A stretch of 64,000 nucleotides of DNA. Source: Clostridia bacterium. GTDB taxonomy: Bacteria > Bacillota > Clostridia > TANB77 > CAG-508. How positions within the stretch are numbered: the first letter of the stretch is position 1; each line of letters begins with the position of its first letter. Both the position numbers and the translations under genes were made by a program. This document shows positions 1-9,322 of this stretch, piece by piece. The notes under the pieces are model-generated. The model was not told the origin of the DNA. It worked only from the letters and a program-made list of their open reading frames with translations, and ran no database searches. The DNA lies in NCBI GenBank assembly GCA_017517685.1, contig JAFWYK010000010.1:256499-320498 (forward strand), in the 5' to 3' direction.

Positions 1-1200
1 AATCATAAAAAAGTTATTTTAACTATTATATGTATGATTTTATTATTAGTAATTGTAACTAATAGTAATAAATTGTTGAAACAAACTTCAGAAAAGACAA
101 CTGTTTTTGAGGGTTCTTTGTCATATGAAGAACCAGTTGAGGCGTTTGTTATTAGAGATGAAGTTGTTCTTCAAGGTGAAAATTCTCAAAATGGAATGGT
201 TCAAATATTGGCAGATGGTGAAAGAGCTGCCATGAATCAAGCTGTTTTTAGATACTATTCTAATGTAGAAGATAAAATTATAAAACAAATTTCAGAGGTT
301 GATGAAAAAATAAATCAAGCATTAGATAATCAAACATTACCAAAGCTAAATGCGGATGTTTCAAGTCTAGAACATGAAATTGAAGATACAGTTAATGGAA
401 TGTATAAATTAAATGATATACAAAAAATTAATGAGCATAAAAATAAAATTGAGACATATATATCTAAAAAGGTGGACTTAACTGGAAAGAATAGTCCGGA
501 AGGTTCAGAAGTAAGAAATCTAACAGAACAAAGAGATCAACTTGAACAACAATTAGAAAATAGTGTTGAAGTAATAACATCTCCAAAAGCTGGATTAGCT
601 TCTTATAGAGTAGATGGATTAGAAGATAAATTAAGAGTTAATGATTTTAGTTATTTAACAAGTGATTTGTTAAATAGTTTTGAACTAAAAGTTGGAGCGG
701 CTGTTCCTTTAAGTAATGAAAAAGGAAAAGTAGTAGATAATTTTAAATGTTACATTGCAACAATAATTAACACAGAGAAATCTTCAGCAGCTAAAGTTGG
801 AGATATCGTAACACTTCGTCTTTCTACATCAGATGAAATAGAAGCAACAATAGTTCATATTGTTGAAGAAGATAATCAAAGAATTTTAGTTTTTGAAATT
901 AAAGAAAAAGTAGAAGAATTATTAGAGTTTAGATTAATTACAATTGATATAATTTGGTGGAAATATACTGGATTAAAAGTAAGTAATCAAGCTTTAATAG
1001 AAGAAGATGATAAAATTTTCGTTGAAAGAAATATGCCTGGATATACAGAAAAATTACTAGTAAAAGTATTAAGACAAAATGATACTTATTCAATAGTAGA
1101 ATCATATACAGATGAAGAATTAGAGAATATTGGATATTCTGCAGATGAAATAAAAGAGATGAAATCAATCAAGTTATATGATGAAGTTCTGTTACATTAG
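1..1200 (+). CDS. HlyD-like membrane-anchored protein (5' end outside window)
   Basis: The frame is open from base 1, so the gene probably begins upstream of the window; the ATG at 34 lies inside the hydrophobic anchor. A membrane segment occupies the first ~20 visible residues, followed by a beta-rich stretch, a coiled-coil hairpin (about residues 75-190) and a second beta domain, the layout of HlyD/periplasmic-adaptor-like proteins. Proteins of this kind commonly sit just upstream of sepF in Clostridia. No transporter partner is visible. The function is unknown and may be envelope- or division-related by context. It ends with TAG, one of many ordinary TAG stops in the window. Confidence 0.7.
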   Translation, partial: NHKKVILTIICMILLLVIVTNSNKLLKQTSEKTTVFEGSLSYEEPVEAFVIRDEVVLQGENSQNGMVQILADGERAAMNQAVFRYYSNVEDKIIKQISEVDEKINQALDNQTLPKLNADVSSLEHEIEDTVNGMYKLNDIQKINEHKNKIETYISKKVDLTGKNSPEGSEVRNLTEQRDQLEQQLENSVEVITSPKAGLASYRVDGLEDKLRVNDFSYLTSDLLNSFELKVGAAVPLSNEKGKVVDNFKCYIATIINTEKSSAAKVGDIVTLRLSTSDEIEATIVHIVEEDNQRILVFEIKEKVEELLEFRLITIDIIWWKYTGLKVSNQALIEEDDKIFVERNMPGYTEKLLVKVLRQNDTYSIVESYTDEELENIGYSADEIKEMKSIKLYDEVLLH

Positions 1201-1272
1201 TGGTTTAAATTCACAATAAAATTACAAAAAAATTACAAAAGAATTATTTTTGTATAACATTGCTAAAAAGCA

Positions 1273-1301
1273 TTGACAATATCTTGAAAATTGTAGATAC
1301 T
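1273..1301 (+). promoter_or_regulatory. Sigma-A type promoter of sepF-divIVA
   Basis: TTGACA at 1273-1278, a 17-nt spacer and GATACT at 1296-1301. It lies in the 157-bp gap before sepF, so sepF-divIVA can be transcribed independently of the upstream gene. Confidence 0.65.
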
Positions 1302-1357
1302 ATATACATAATTAAGCTACGAATGAAGAGAAAAAATTAGGAGGTCTGTAGAAAAAA

Positions 1358-1831
1358 ATGGCAGGAACATCAATTAAAAAATTTATGGATTTTATATGGG
1401 GAGAACAAGACGTACAAGAAGAGTACGATGATGAAGTATATAACGCTGATTATGCTGATGAATATGAAGGCGAAGAAGAAACAGAAAGAGAAGCGTTTAA
1501 TATTTTCAAACCAAAAAGCAAGGTTGTACAAATGCCACAACCACAACAAATTAAAATGAAAATATCAAAACCAACTAATTTTGATCAAGCTGACGAAATC
1601 GTTATGCAATTAAAAGAGAAAAATGCAGTTGTAATTAATTTAGAGTATGTAAGTAAAGACGTTGCAAGAAGAATTGTAGACGTTGTTAGTGGTGCTGTAA
1701 AAGCATTAGATGGAAATATAGAAAAAGTTTCTAATTCTATATTTGTTGTTGCTCCTTACAACTATGATATAATTAATGAAATTACAAAGGAAAAAATTGA
1801 AAGCAAATTTTCTGCTTCATGGATAAAATAA
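1358..1831 (+). CDS. sepF: Cell division protein SepF
   Basis: SepF binds FtsZ and tethers the Z-ring to the membrane. The 157-residue protein has an N-terminal segment (MAGTSIKKFMDF) matching the amphipathic membrane-binding helix, an acidic linker, and a C-terminal SepF fold (about residues 65-150) with the motif ADEIVMQLKEKNAVVINLEY. An AGGAGG site lies 12 nt upstream of the ATG. It is followed after 22 bp by divIVA, the usual ylm-cluster order, although ylmE, ylmG and ylmH are missing here. Confidence 0.95.
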   Translation: MAGTSIKKFMDFIWGEQDVQEEYDDEVYNADYADEYEGEEETEREAFNIFKPKSKVVQMPQPQQIKMKISKPTNFDQADEIVMQLKEKNAVVINLEYVSKDVARRIVDVVSGAVKALDGNIEKVSNSIFVVAPYNYDIINEITKEKIESKFSASWIK

Positions 1832-1853
1832 GTAGACAGTAGGAGGAAAAGTT

Positions 1854-2306
1854 ATGCTAACACCTTTAGATATCGAAAATAAGAGATTTTCGAAAAAAAT
1901 AAATGGTTATAATGCTGACGAAGTTGATGATTTTTTAGATCAAGTAACTGACGATTATGAAAAAATTTATAGAGAAAATGCAGAATTAAGAGATGCAATA
2001 GAAGAATGTAATAAAGAACTAGAGCGTTATAAAAATGTTGAGCAAACTTTACAAAATACTTTAGTTATGGCTCAAACTACAGCTGATGATATAAAAGCTA
2101 CAGCACAATCACGTGCGGAACAAATTATCAGAGATGCACAAAGCGAAGCTAGAAGATCTTCAGAGGAAATTGCCAAAGAAGAGTTTGAGATCAGAAAAAG
2201 AACAGAAGAATTAAAAAGACAATTTGGTGTTTACAAAGCTAAAATGGAGGCTTTACTAATTTCTCAATTAGAATTATTACAAGAAGACAAAGATAGCGAA
2301 GAATAA
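1854..2306 (+). CDS. divIVA: DivIVA-domain protein
   Basis: DivIVA proteins bind curved membrane at poles and septa and recruit partners. The N-terminus (MLTPLDIENKRFSKK, then NGYNADEVDDFLDQV) is the typical lipid-binding domain, followed by a coiled coil from about residue 30 to the C-terminus. At 150 residues it is a normal length. The gene has an AGGAGG site, directly follows sepF and is closed by a terminator. It could be a DivIVA/GpsB-type paralogue rather than the main pole organiser. Confidence 0.92.
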   Translation: MLTPLDIENKRFSKKINGYNADEVDDFLDQVTDDYEKIYRENAELRDAIEECNKELERYKNVEQTLQNTLVMAQTTADDIKATAQSRAEQIIRDAQSEARRSSEEIAKEEFEIRKRTEELKRQFGVYKAKMEALLISQLELLQEDKDSEE

Positions 2307-2320
2307 TAAATAAAAATAAG

Positions 2321-2349
2321 AGCGACGTACCTTGTATGTCGCTTTTTTT
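2321..2349 (+). terminator. Terminator after divIVA
   Basis: Inverted repeat AGCGAC / GTCGCT (2321-2326 and 2338-2343) followed by a run of seven T. Confidence 0.85.
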
Positions 2350-2471
2350 GCATGTTTTACAATATTACAAAAAAATTAAGTATGTATTACGTTTGTGTTA
2401 ATCTTATTGACTTATAGCATATTTAGAATAAAATATTAATATATAATATAATAGGTGTATATAGGAGAGGT

Positions 2472-3032
2472 ATGAGAATTATTAGTGGAACTATGAGAGG
2501 TACTAAATTATTTACCTTAGAAGGCGAAAACACTAGGCCAACATTAGATAGGGTAAAAGAAGCTCTTTTCAGTAAAATTAATTATGATTTACAAGATGCA
2601 GTAGTATTAGATTTATTTGCTGGAAGCGGAGCTTTATCTTTAGAATCTTTAAGTAGAGGCGCTAAACAAGCAGTTCTATGTGATTCTTCTAGAGAAGCTA
2701 TTAAAATTATAAAGCAAAATATTGAAAAGACACGTACAAACGATAAAACATTGTTACTTACTTGTGATTATAAAAAAGCGTTAGATGAGTTAAAAAACAG
2801 AAAGATGAAATTTGATATTGTTTTTTTAGATCCACCTTATTTGACTGATTTTGCAGAAGTAGCAGCTAAGATGATTATCGAAAATGAAATGTTAAATGAA
2901 GATGGATTAATTGTTTTAGAGACAGACAATGAGAAAAAAGTAATTGATAATTTAGATACAAATATATTAGAGATAAAAGATATAAAAAAATATGGTAGAG
3001 TATTTCTCCTATTTTTGAATCGAAAGGGGTAA
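2472..3032 (+). CDS. rsmD: 16S rRNA (guanine966-N2)-methyltransferase RsmD
   Basis: RsmD methylates G966 of 16S rRNA during 30S assembly. The 186-residue length is typical. It starts MRIISGTMRG, has the SAM-binding motif VLDLFAGSGALSLESLSRGA near residue 45 and the catalytic DPPY motif near residue 120. An AGGAGAGG site precedes the ATG. In most Bacillota coaD follows rsmD; here a coiled-coil gene follows after 3 bp and coaD is not in the window. Confidence 0.95.
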   Translation: MRIISGTMRGTKLFTLEGENTRPTLDRVKEALFSKINYDLQDAVVLDLFAGSGALSLESLSRGAKQAVLCDSSREAIKIIKQNIEKTRTNDKTLLLTCDYKKALDELKNRKMKFDIVFLDPPYLTDFAEVAAKMIIENEMLNEDGLIVLETDNEKKVIDNLDTNILEIKDIKKYGRVFLLFLNRKG

Positions 3033-3035
3033 AAG

Positions 3036-3515
3036 ATGGAAATCTTTACATTACTAGAAGCTTTAGAAGATATTTTAGAAAGAAGTAAAACAGTGCCTTT
3101 TACTGAAAAAAGCATAATTGAAAAAGATCAATTTTTAGATATTATAAAAGAAATCAGATTAAAATTACCTGATGAATTAAAACAAGCTAAATGGATCAAA
3201 GAAGAAAGAGAAAGAATTATTGCTGAAGCACAAAAAGATGCAGATGCTATAGTTAAAGAAGCTGAAAATAGAATTATATCTATGATTGATGAACATGAAA
3301 TTACTAAAAAAGCTTATGATAAGAAAACAGAAATTATTGCTGATGCAAATGAAATGTTCAGAGAGATTACACAAGGTACAAATACATACGTTGATGGAAT
3401 TTTAGCAAATATTGAAAATAATATGATAGAACTAGGTAAGACATTAAACGGAGTAGAGATGTCTATTCAAAATGCACTTGAGACAATTCAAAATAACAGA
3501 AAAGAACTTAAATAA
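3036..3515 (+). CDS. Coiled-coil protein, ATPase subunit B/E-like, unknown function
   Basis: The 159-residue soluble protein is mostly charged helix. The central region (about 50-110) is rich in E, K, A and I with heptad character, resembling peripheral-stalk subunits of ATPases or DivIVA-type coiled coils. No transmembrane segment or catalytic motif is seen. It lies 3 bp downstream of rsmD, so the two are co-transcribed, and upstream of a hairpin that precedes ftsK. Similar proteins are found near rsmD/coaD in Clostridia. The function is not established, and the resemblance to ATPase stalks may be only compositional. Confidence 0.7.
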   Translation: MEIFTLLEALEDILERSKTVPFTEKSIIEKDQFLDIIKEIRLKLPDELKQAKWIKEERERIIAEAQKDADAIVKEAENRIISMIDEHEITKKAYDKKTEIIADANEMFREITQGTNTYVDGILANIENNMIELGKTLNGVEMSIQNALETIQNNRKELK

Positions 3516-3521
3516 TAAAAT

Positions 3522-3570
3522 AAAAGCCAGAATCAAAATCAATTCAACATTGATTCTGATTGTGGCTTTA
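3522..3570 (+). terminator. Hairpin between the coiled-coil gene and ftsK
   Basis: Nested inverted repeat AAAGCC...GGCTTT with inner AGAATCA...TGATTCT. The T-run is weak (AAATTT), so it may attenuate rather than stop transcription into ftsK. Confidence 0.55.
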
Positions 3571-3590
3571 AATTTAGGAGGATGTAAGTT

Positions 3591-6101
3591 TTGGGAAGAA
3601 GAAAAAAGAAATCAACAGCAAATGGAAAAAATAAAAGAAAAACTGGAATTAATATAGATTTAGCAGTATTAGTAATGTTTGTCGTTACTATATTGTCATT
3701 TGTTTTAATATACGGAGAAAATGGAGTAATAGGAGAAATATTAAGCCCTGCCTTAGGTGGTATTATAGGGGCTATTAAATATGTTATTCCTGTTGGCTTT
3801 TTAGTTTTAACGGTATGTATAGCTAAAGATGACAGAAATTATATTACTTCAAAATTTATACAATATGGAATTTTACTTGCATGTATTGCAGCAACTTTAT
3901 CTATTTACCAATTTTCAAATGGTTATATAAGTGAAAATTTGGAGTTTAGTCAAATTATTGAAGCGGCTTATGATTTGGGAGTTCAAAATAATGGTGGTGG
4001 AACTGTAGGTGTGGTAATCGCTTATCCACTTATAAAATTATTAGGATTTTTTGGGGCTGCTGTTACAACAATGGGTGTGGTTGCTGTATTATTTGTGTTT
4101 ACATTTGGTCTTCATCCATCAACAATTATGCTTGATATTATGGATGAAATGAATGCTAGAAGAGAAGAAAGAGAAGAAGAACTTTTAGCAAGACGTGAAC
4201 AAAGAATGGCAAGAAGAGAAGCTATGCGTGCTAATCCACAAGCTGCAGTACCATTAACTGAGGAACAAAAAAGAGATAAAAGAAGAAAAGATAATATTGC
4301 TGATATTCAAACAAGTATTGATGAAGATGAAATTACAATCAATTTACATGGTCAAAGACAAGGTGGAGGAGTTGAAGAAGAAAAGAGTAAATCTGGATTC
4401 TTTGGAAAATTCAAAAAAGATGTTGCACCTGAAAACGACCCAGATGTTATAAATTCAAACATTTTTAAAGAAACTGCAAAAGCTAATGAAATCCAAGCAC
4501 AAAAGGCATCAGCAGTTCCAAATGATAAAGATTTATTTGCAGTAGAAGAAATAGAAAAAGAAGAGAAAACAAAAACAGTTTTAAATTTAACACATACACA
4601 AGGTGTTGGAATTGAAGAAGAAAATTATGAATATCCACCAGTAAGTTTACTTGGTAAAAATATGAAAAAAGCTAATAAAGCAGGAGCCAAAGCTTTAACA
4701 GAAAAAGCTACACAACTTCAAAGAACACTACATAGTTTTGGTGTATCTGCTAAAGTTGAAAATATTTCAGTTGGACCAGCTATTACAAGGTATGAGCTTA
4801 AACCAGCTGAAGGTGTTAGAGTAAGCAAAATCGCTAATTTAGCTGATGATATTGCATTAAACTTAGCGGCAGAAACAATAAGAATTGAAGCTCCAATTCC
4901 TGGAAAACAAGCGGTAGGTATTGAGATTCCAAATAAAGAGAAAGAAGCTGTACCATTAAGAGATGTAGTAGAAAGCGAAGAGTTTGAGTCTAATAAATCA
5001 AAACTTTCAGTAGCTCTTGGAAAAGACGTTGCAGGTAATATTGTTTTAGCAGATATTGCTAAAATGCCTCACGTATTAATTGCTGGTTCTACAGGTTCTG
5101 GTAAATCTGTATGTATTAATACAATTATTACAAGTTTTATATATAATGCAAAACCAAGTGAAGTAAAATTAGTTATGGTTGACCCAAAAGTTGTTGAGTT
5201 ATCTGTATATAATGGAATTCCACATTTATTAATTCCAGTTGTTACAGATCCAAGAAAAGCTGCTGGAGCATTAGCATGGGCAGTACAAGAAATGGATCAT
5301 AGATATAACTTATTTGCTGAAAAAGGTGTTAGAGACTTAAAAGGATATAACGCTGCTATAGAAAAAAGTGGTGATGACACAATAGGTAAATTACCACAAA
5401 TAGTAATTGTAATAGATGAGCTTGCAGATTTAATGATGGTTGCAGCGAAAGAAGTTGAAGATTCTATTTGTAGACTTGCACAAAAAGCAAGAGCTGCTGG
5501 AATGCACTTAGTTATTGCTACACAAAGACCATCTGTAGATGTTATTACTGGTTTAATTAAAGCAAATATTCCTTCAAGAATTGCGTTTGCTGTTTCATCA
5601 CAAATTGACTCTAGAACTATCTTAGATCAAGTAGGAGCGGAAAAATTATTAGGAAAAGGTGATATGCTTTATTATCCAGCAAGTGCTTCTAAACCAATCA
5701 GAGTTCAAGGTGCATTTGTTTCTGATGATGAAGTTGAAAAAATTGTTGATTTCGTTAAATCAAACGGAGTTGCAAATTATAATGAAGATATATTAGAAGA
5801 AATTGAAAAATCTAATAAATCTGAAGGACAAATAGAACAAGAAAATGAAGATGATGATACAGATCCATTCTTAATGGATGCGATAGAAACTGTAATTGAT
5901 GTTGGAACAGCATCTACATCATTTATACAAAGAAGATTTAAAGTTGGTTATGCAAGAGCGGGAAGAATTATTGACCAAATGGAAGCTAGAGGTATTATTT
6001 CTGGATATGAAGGAAGTAAACCAAGACAAGTATTGATTACTAGAGAAAGATGGCAAGAATTAAATATGGCTCAGCCACCAGCTGGAACTACACAAGAATA
6101 A
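3591..6101 (+). CDS. ftsK: DNA translocase FtsK/SpoIIIE
   Basis: Septal double-stranded DNA pump that moves the chromosome across the closing division (or sporulation) septum. It starts at TTG, 7 nt after AGGAGG. The first ~170 residues hold four to five membrane segments. A charged linker rich in E, R and K follows to about residue 340, then the RecA-like motor with Walker A GSTGSGKSV (about residue 498) and Walker B IVIVIDELADLMM. The C-terminal gamma winged helix (about 760-830) contains FIQRRFKVGYARAGRIIDQM. The 836-residue length fits. It cannot be assigned as FtsK versus SpoIIIE from sequence alone. Confidence 0.95.
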   Translation: MGRRKKKSTANGKNKRKTGINIDLAVLVMFVVTILSFVLIYGENGVIGEILSPALGGIIGAIKYVIPVGFLVLTVCIAKDDRNYITSKFIQYGILLACIAATLSIYQFSNGYISENLEFSQIIEAAYDLGVQNNGGGTVGVVIAYPLIKLLGFFGAAVTTMGVVAVLFVFTFGLHPSTIMLDIMDEMNARREEREEELLARREQRMARREAMRANPQAAVPLTEEQKRDKRRKDNIADIQTSIDEDEITINLHGQRQGGGVEEEKSKSGFFGKFKKDVAPENDPDVINSNIFKETAKANEIQAQKASAVPNDKDLFAVEEIEKEEKTKTVLNLTHTQGVGIEEENYEYPPVSLLGKNMKKANKAGAKALTEKATQLQRTLHSFGVSAKVENISVGPAITRYELKPAEGVRVSKIANLADDIALNLAAETIRIEAPIPGKQAVGIEIPNKEKEAVPLRDVVESEEFESNKSKLSVALGKDVAGNIVLADIAKMPHVLIAGSTGSGKSVCINTIITSFIYNAKPSEVKLVMVDPKVVELSVYNGIPHLLIPVVTDPRKAAGALAWAVQEMDHRYNLFAEKGVRDLKGYNAAIEKSGDDTIGKLPQIVIVIDELADLMMVAAKEVEDSICRLAQKARAAGMHLVIATQRPSVDVITGLIKANIPSRIAFAVSSQIDSRTILDQVGAEKLLGKGDMLYYPASASKPIRVQGAFVSDDEVEKIVDFVKSNGVANYNEDILEEIEKSNKSEGQIEQENEDDDTDPFLMDAIETVIDVGTASTSFIQRRFKVGYARAGRIIDQMEARGIISGYEGSKPRQVLITRERWQELNMAQPPAGTTQE

Positions 6102-6121
6102 AATGATAAGGAGGAGAAATA

Positions 6122-7645
6122 ATGGGTTTATTTTCTAAATTAAAAGATTATAATTTAGAATTAGATGATGTTTTAGATAAGAAAACGTTTTCTTCAAACA
6201 TAAAAAATCTCCTTCTTAGTATGACTTATAAAATTGAAACGGCTTACACAGATTTTAAAGAAGTTAAAAGATGTGTAAGAAATAAAGAAGACCTTCTTAA
6301 TGAAATTGTTGAGACGGTTAGATTATATTGTGAAAATATTAAAGTTGCAGAGCCTGATTCCGATCAGGCTAAAATGCTTATTAAACATAAAGTTGAAGCG
6401 TTAACGAATGCAAGTGAAAGAAGCATTTTAACATATCCTACAGAAATGTCACTTTTTTATGCAATTTCAGACATTTCTCCAAAGTATTTTTATATCAATC
6501 CAAATATTGTGCTTGGCAATGTCATGCAAAATACTCTTGTAAATGGATACAATTTAAATAATGTAGAAATTTTAAGAGATTTTAATGGTTGGTCTTGGGA
6601 TTTTTCATATGGAACAAATTTTAATTATATAGATAATTTAATATACCAAAATTTATTGGTAATGTTTGGAGAAAAGTTCTTGTATGAATGGAGAACTTAT
6701 GGATCTACAAGAAGAGATTTTATAGACGAAGCCAAAAAATATATTAAAATTTTCACTTCGAATGAAAAATATTTTAAAGCTCTATATAAAGTTTTATATA
6801 CTAAAATTTCTGCTAAAGAACGTGAAAAAATTGATGCTATTTTAGCTGAACAAATGAAAGAATATAAAGCAATGTCTGACAAAGATAAGTATTTTATATC
6901 TTGCAGAGAGAAGAAAGAAAAACTAGTAAAAAAATTAGAAAAAATTGATATTGCATTAAGTGATACATCAGTACTTGAAAAAGAATTTAAAAGATATAAT
7001 GCTAAAGTTGCAGAAGAAAAAAGAATAAAGAGTATTATAACATATAAGAAAAGAATAATTACGGAAAGAGAAAGATTATTTGCTCAAATAAACGAAATTA
7101 CTTATATTTTAATATCTAGTAATTACCAAAAGAAGAAAAATGTCTTAAAAGAGAATTTGGAGCCTTACAAGACCAAAGATGATGTGCTTACAACATTAAT
7201 TGAACTTCAAAAAGAGTTTTTATTATTTGTAGAAAAAAGATTATCCAAAATGAAAACTCGTGATGAGATTATAGATTTATTGTATGAACTAAGATATTAT
7301 AGACAACTTAGAATTGATAAAAACTATATAGTATGTGAAATTGAAGGTTTAGAAAAATTAATAGATAGAATAATGAAAAGTGCTATTACAGCGTTATGCA
7401 AAATGGGCGCGATGAAAATAATTAGCATGGATATTAATTTAAATTTTGAAATTATAAAATATGCATTAACAACAAAAATTATTGAACTTGAAAACATAAG
7501 AATCTCTATAGATATTGAAGATGATTCAATAATAATTAGAGTTTTTGATAAAGATGTTATTGAAAAACAAGGAAGAAAGCAACTTGAAATTTCGAAAGAA
7601 ACTTTTGAGATAAAATCAAAACGCAAGATAAAATTATTTAATTAA
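6122..7645 (+). CDS. Conserved hypothetical protein, unknown function
   Basis: The 507-residue soluble protein matches no family I can name. The N-terminal ~260 residues look globular and helical, with an aromatic stretch (NGWSWDFSYGTNFNYID) near residue 160. A long coiled coil follows (about 260-400, rich in K and E), then a C-terminal domain of about 100 residues with alternating hydrophobic strands. There is no signal peptide or membrane helix. It has a strong AGGAGG site, begins 20 bp after ftsK, and its stop codon overlaps the start region of the next gene, so it belongs to the ftsK operon. A role in chromosome segregation or RNA metabolism is only a guess from context. Confidence 0.75.
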   Translation: MGLFSKLKDYNLELDDVLDKKTFSSNIKNLLLSMTYKIETAYTDFKEVKRCVRNKEDLLNEIVETVRLYCENIKVAEPDSDQAKMLIKHKVEALTNASERSILTYPTEMSLFYAISDISPKYFYINPNIVLGNVMQNTLVNGYNLNNVEILRDFNGWSWDFSYGTNFNYIDNLIYQNLLVMFGEKFLYEWRTYGSTRRDFIDEAKKYIKIFTSNEKYFKALYKVLYTKISAKEREKIDAILAEQMKEYKAMSDKDKYFISCREKKEKLVKKLEKIDIALSDTSVLEKEFKRYNAKVAEEKRIKSIITYKKRIITERERLFAQINEITYILISSNYQKKKNVLKENLEPYKTKDDVLTTLIELQKEFLLFVEKRLSKMKTRDEIIDLLYELRYYRQLRIDKNYIVCEIEGLEKLIDRIMKSAITALCKMGAMKIISMDINLNFEIIKYALTTKIIELENIRISIDIEDDSIIIRVFDKDVIEKQGRKQLEISKETFEIKSKRKIKLFN

Positions 7646-7659
7646 TGGAGGTAATTACA

Positions 7660-9309
7660 ATGAAAATTACATTTTTAGGAGCGGCAAAAACAGTAACTGG
7701 ATCTAACTTTTTAGTGGAGGCAGCTGGAAAAAAATTCTTAGTTGATTGTGGAATGTACCAAGGAAAAATAACAGAAGAATTAGAGAATTCTGATCCATTT
7801 ATATATGATGTAAGCCAAATAGACTTTATGCTATTAACACATGCTCATATAGATCATTCTGGAAGAATTCCAAAATTATATAATGACGGATATAGAAATC
7901 CTGTTTATGCTACAAAAGCAACATGTGACCTTTGTGAAATAATGCTTCCAGATAGTGGTCATATCCAAGAAGTTGAAATAGAGTGGAAAAATAGAAAGAG
8001 AATGAGAGAAGGATTAGATCCACTTCCACCACTTTATACAGCAGAAGATGCATATAAAACATTAGAAATATTTAGACCAGTCCAATATGATGATATAGTT
8101 GAAATAGATGATAATATAAGTGTTAGATTTAATGATGCAGGACATATGCTTGGATCTGCTATTATTGAAATATGGGTAACAGAAGATGGAAAAACAACGA
8201 AAGCTGTATTTACAGGCGATTTGGGTAATAATGATTTACCACTTCTTGATTCACCAACAATGATTAGTAATGCTGATTATTTAATAATGGAATCAACATA
8301 TGGAAGCAGACTTCATATGAGAAATGATGATAAAGCAAAAATGTTCTTAGATATAGTTGCTGAAACATTAGATAAAGGTGGAAAAGTTGTAATACCTTCA
8401 TTTGCTGTTGGTAGAACACAAGAAATTCTTTATGAAATTGATAAATTAAAAGAAGACTTAGGTCAAGATGAAGAATTCTATAAAAAATATGAGAAAATAA
8501 TGAATGTACCTGTATATGTTGATAGTCCATTAGCAATATCAGCAACAGAAGTATTTAAGAAAAATACAGAATTATTCGAAGAAGAAATTCAAGAAAAAAT
8601 TAAAAGAGGAGATAATCCACTTGAGTTTAGAGAACTTCATTTTACACAAACAGCTGAAGAATCTAAGGCTTTAAATATGGATACTTCACCAGCAATTATT
8701 TTATCAGCTAGTGGTATGTGTGAAGTTGGTAGAATTAAACATCACTTAAAACATAATTTATGGGATCCAAATAATACTATATTATTTGTTGGATATCAAG
8801 CACCTGGAACATTAGGTAGAAGTATAGTAGATGGAGCTACAAAAGTTAAAATATTTGGTGAAGAGATTGCTGTTAATGCAAGAGTTGAATATATAGAAGG
8901 ATATTCAGGACATGCAGATCAAACATGGCTTTTAAACTTTGTATATTCATTTACAAATCCACCTAAACATATTTTCTTAGTACATGGTGAAGAAGAAGGC
9001 CAAGAGATATTAAAACAAAAAATAGAAGAAACAAGTGAATGCAAAGTTTCAATACCAAGTTTTGGAGATAGCTTTGAATTAGGTGCTGACGGTCCAACAT
9101 TACTTGCTGAAACAGAAGAAATTGAAAACTTCAGAAAAGAATTTAAACGTTTAGACTTAATTGAAAGAATTGAAGAATTGAAAGAAAATATTTCTGATAT
9201 TGAAAATGTTATTATGCAACAAAATATGGATACAAATGACAATGAGCTTAGATCATTAGAAGATAGAGTAAAAGAGATTCAAAAACATATTCAAAGTATG
9301 ATGAAATAA
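7660..9309 (+). CDS. Beta-CASP metallo-beta-lactamase-fold RNase/hydrolase
   Basis: Zinc-dependent hydrolase of the CPSF/YSH1-like beta-CASP group, usually RNA-processing. The visible motifs are the zinc-binding HAHIDHSG, the later GHMLGSA histidine, FTGDLGNND, the beta-CASP segment ESTYGS...SFAVGRTQEILYEI, and the C-terminal EGYSGHADQ and HGEEEGQ. The last ~60 residues form a coiled-coil tail. The start at 7660 (MKITFLGAAKTVTG) is preferred because GGAGG lies at 7647-7651; the upstream in-frame ATG at 7645 overlaps the previous stop and has no site of its own. The length is 549 residues. Confidence 0.9.
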   Translation: MKITFLGAAKTVTGSNFLVEAAGKKFLVDCGMYQGKITEELENSDPFIYDVSQIDFMLLTHAHIDHSGRIPKLYNDGYRNPVYATKATCDLCEIMLPDSGHIQEVEIEWKNRKRMREGLDPLPPLYTAEDAYKTLEIFRPVQYDDIVEIDDNISVRFNDAGHMLGSAIIEIWVTEDGKTTKAVFTGDLGNNDLPLLDSPTMISNADYLIMESTYGSRLHMRNDDKAKMFLDIVAETLDKGGKVVIPSFAVGRTQEILYEIDKLKEDLGQDEEFYKKYEKIMNVPVYVDSPLAISATEVFKKNTELFEEEIQEKIKRGDNPLEFRELHFTQTAEESKALNMDTSPAIILSASGMCEVGRIKHHLKHNLWDPNNTILFVGYQAPGTLGRSIVDGATKVKIFGEEIAVNARVEYIEGYSGHADQTWLLNFVYSFTNPPKHIFLVHGEEEGQEILKQKIEETSECKVSIPSFGDSFELGADGPTLLAETEEIENFRKEFKRLDLIERIEELKENISDIENVIMQQNMDTNDNELRSLEDRVKEIQKHIQSMMK

Positions 9310-9322
9310 GAAAGGGATTCTT

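Noticed and set aside
3472..3657. Short ORF with a lipoprotein-like hydrophobic N-terminus
   Set aside because: It spans the end of one gene, a hairpin and the ftsK start in a different frame, with no ribosome site.
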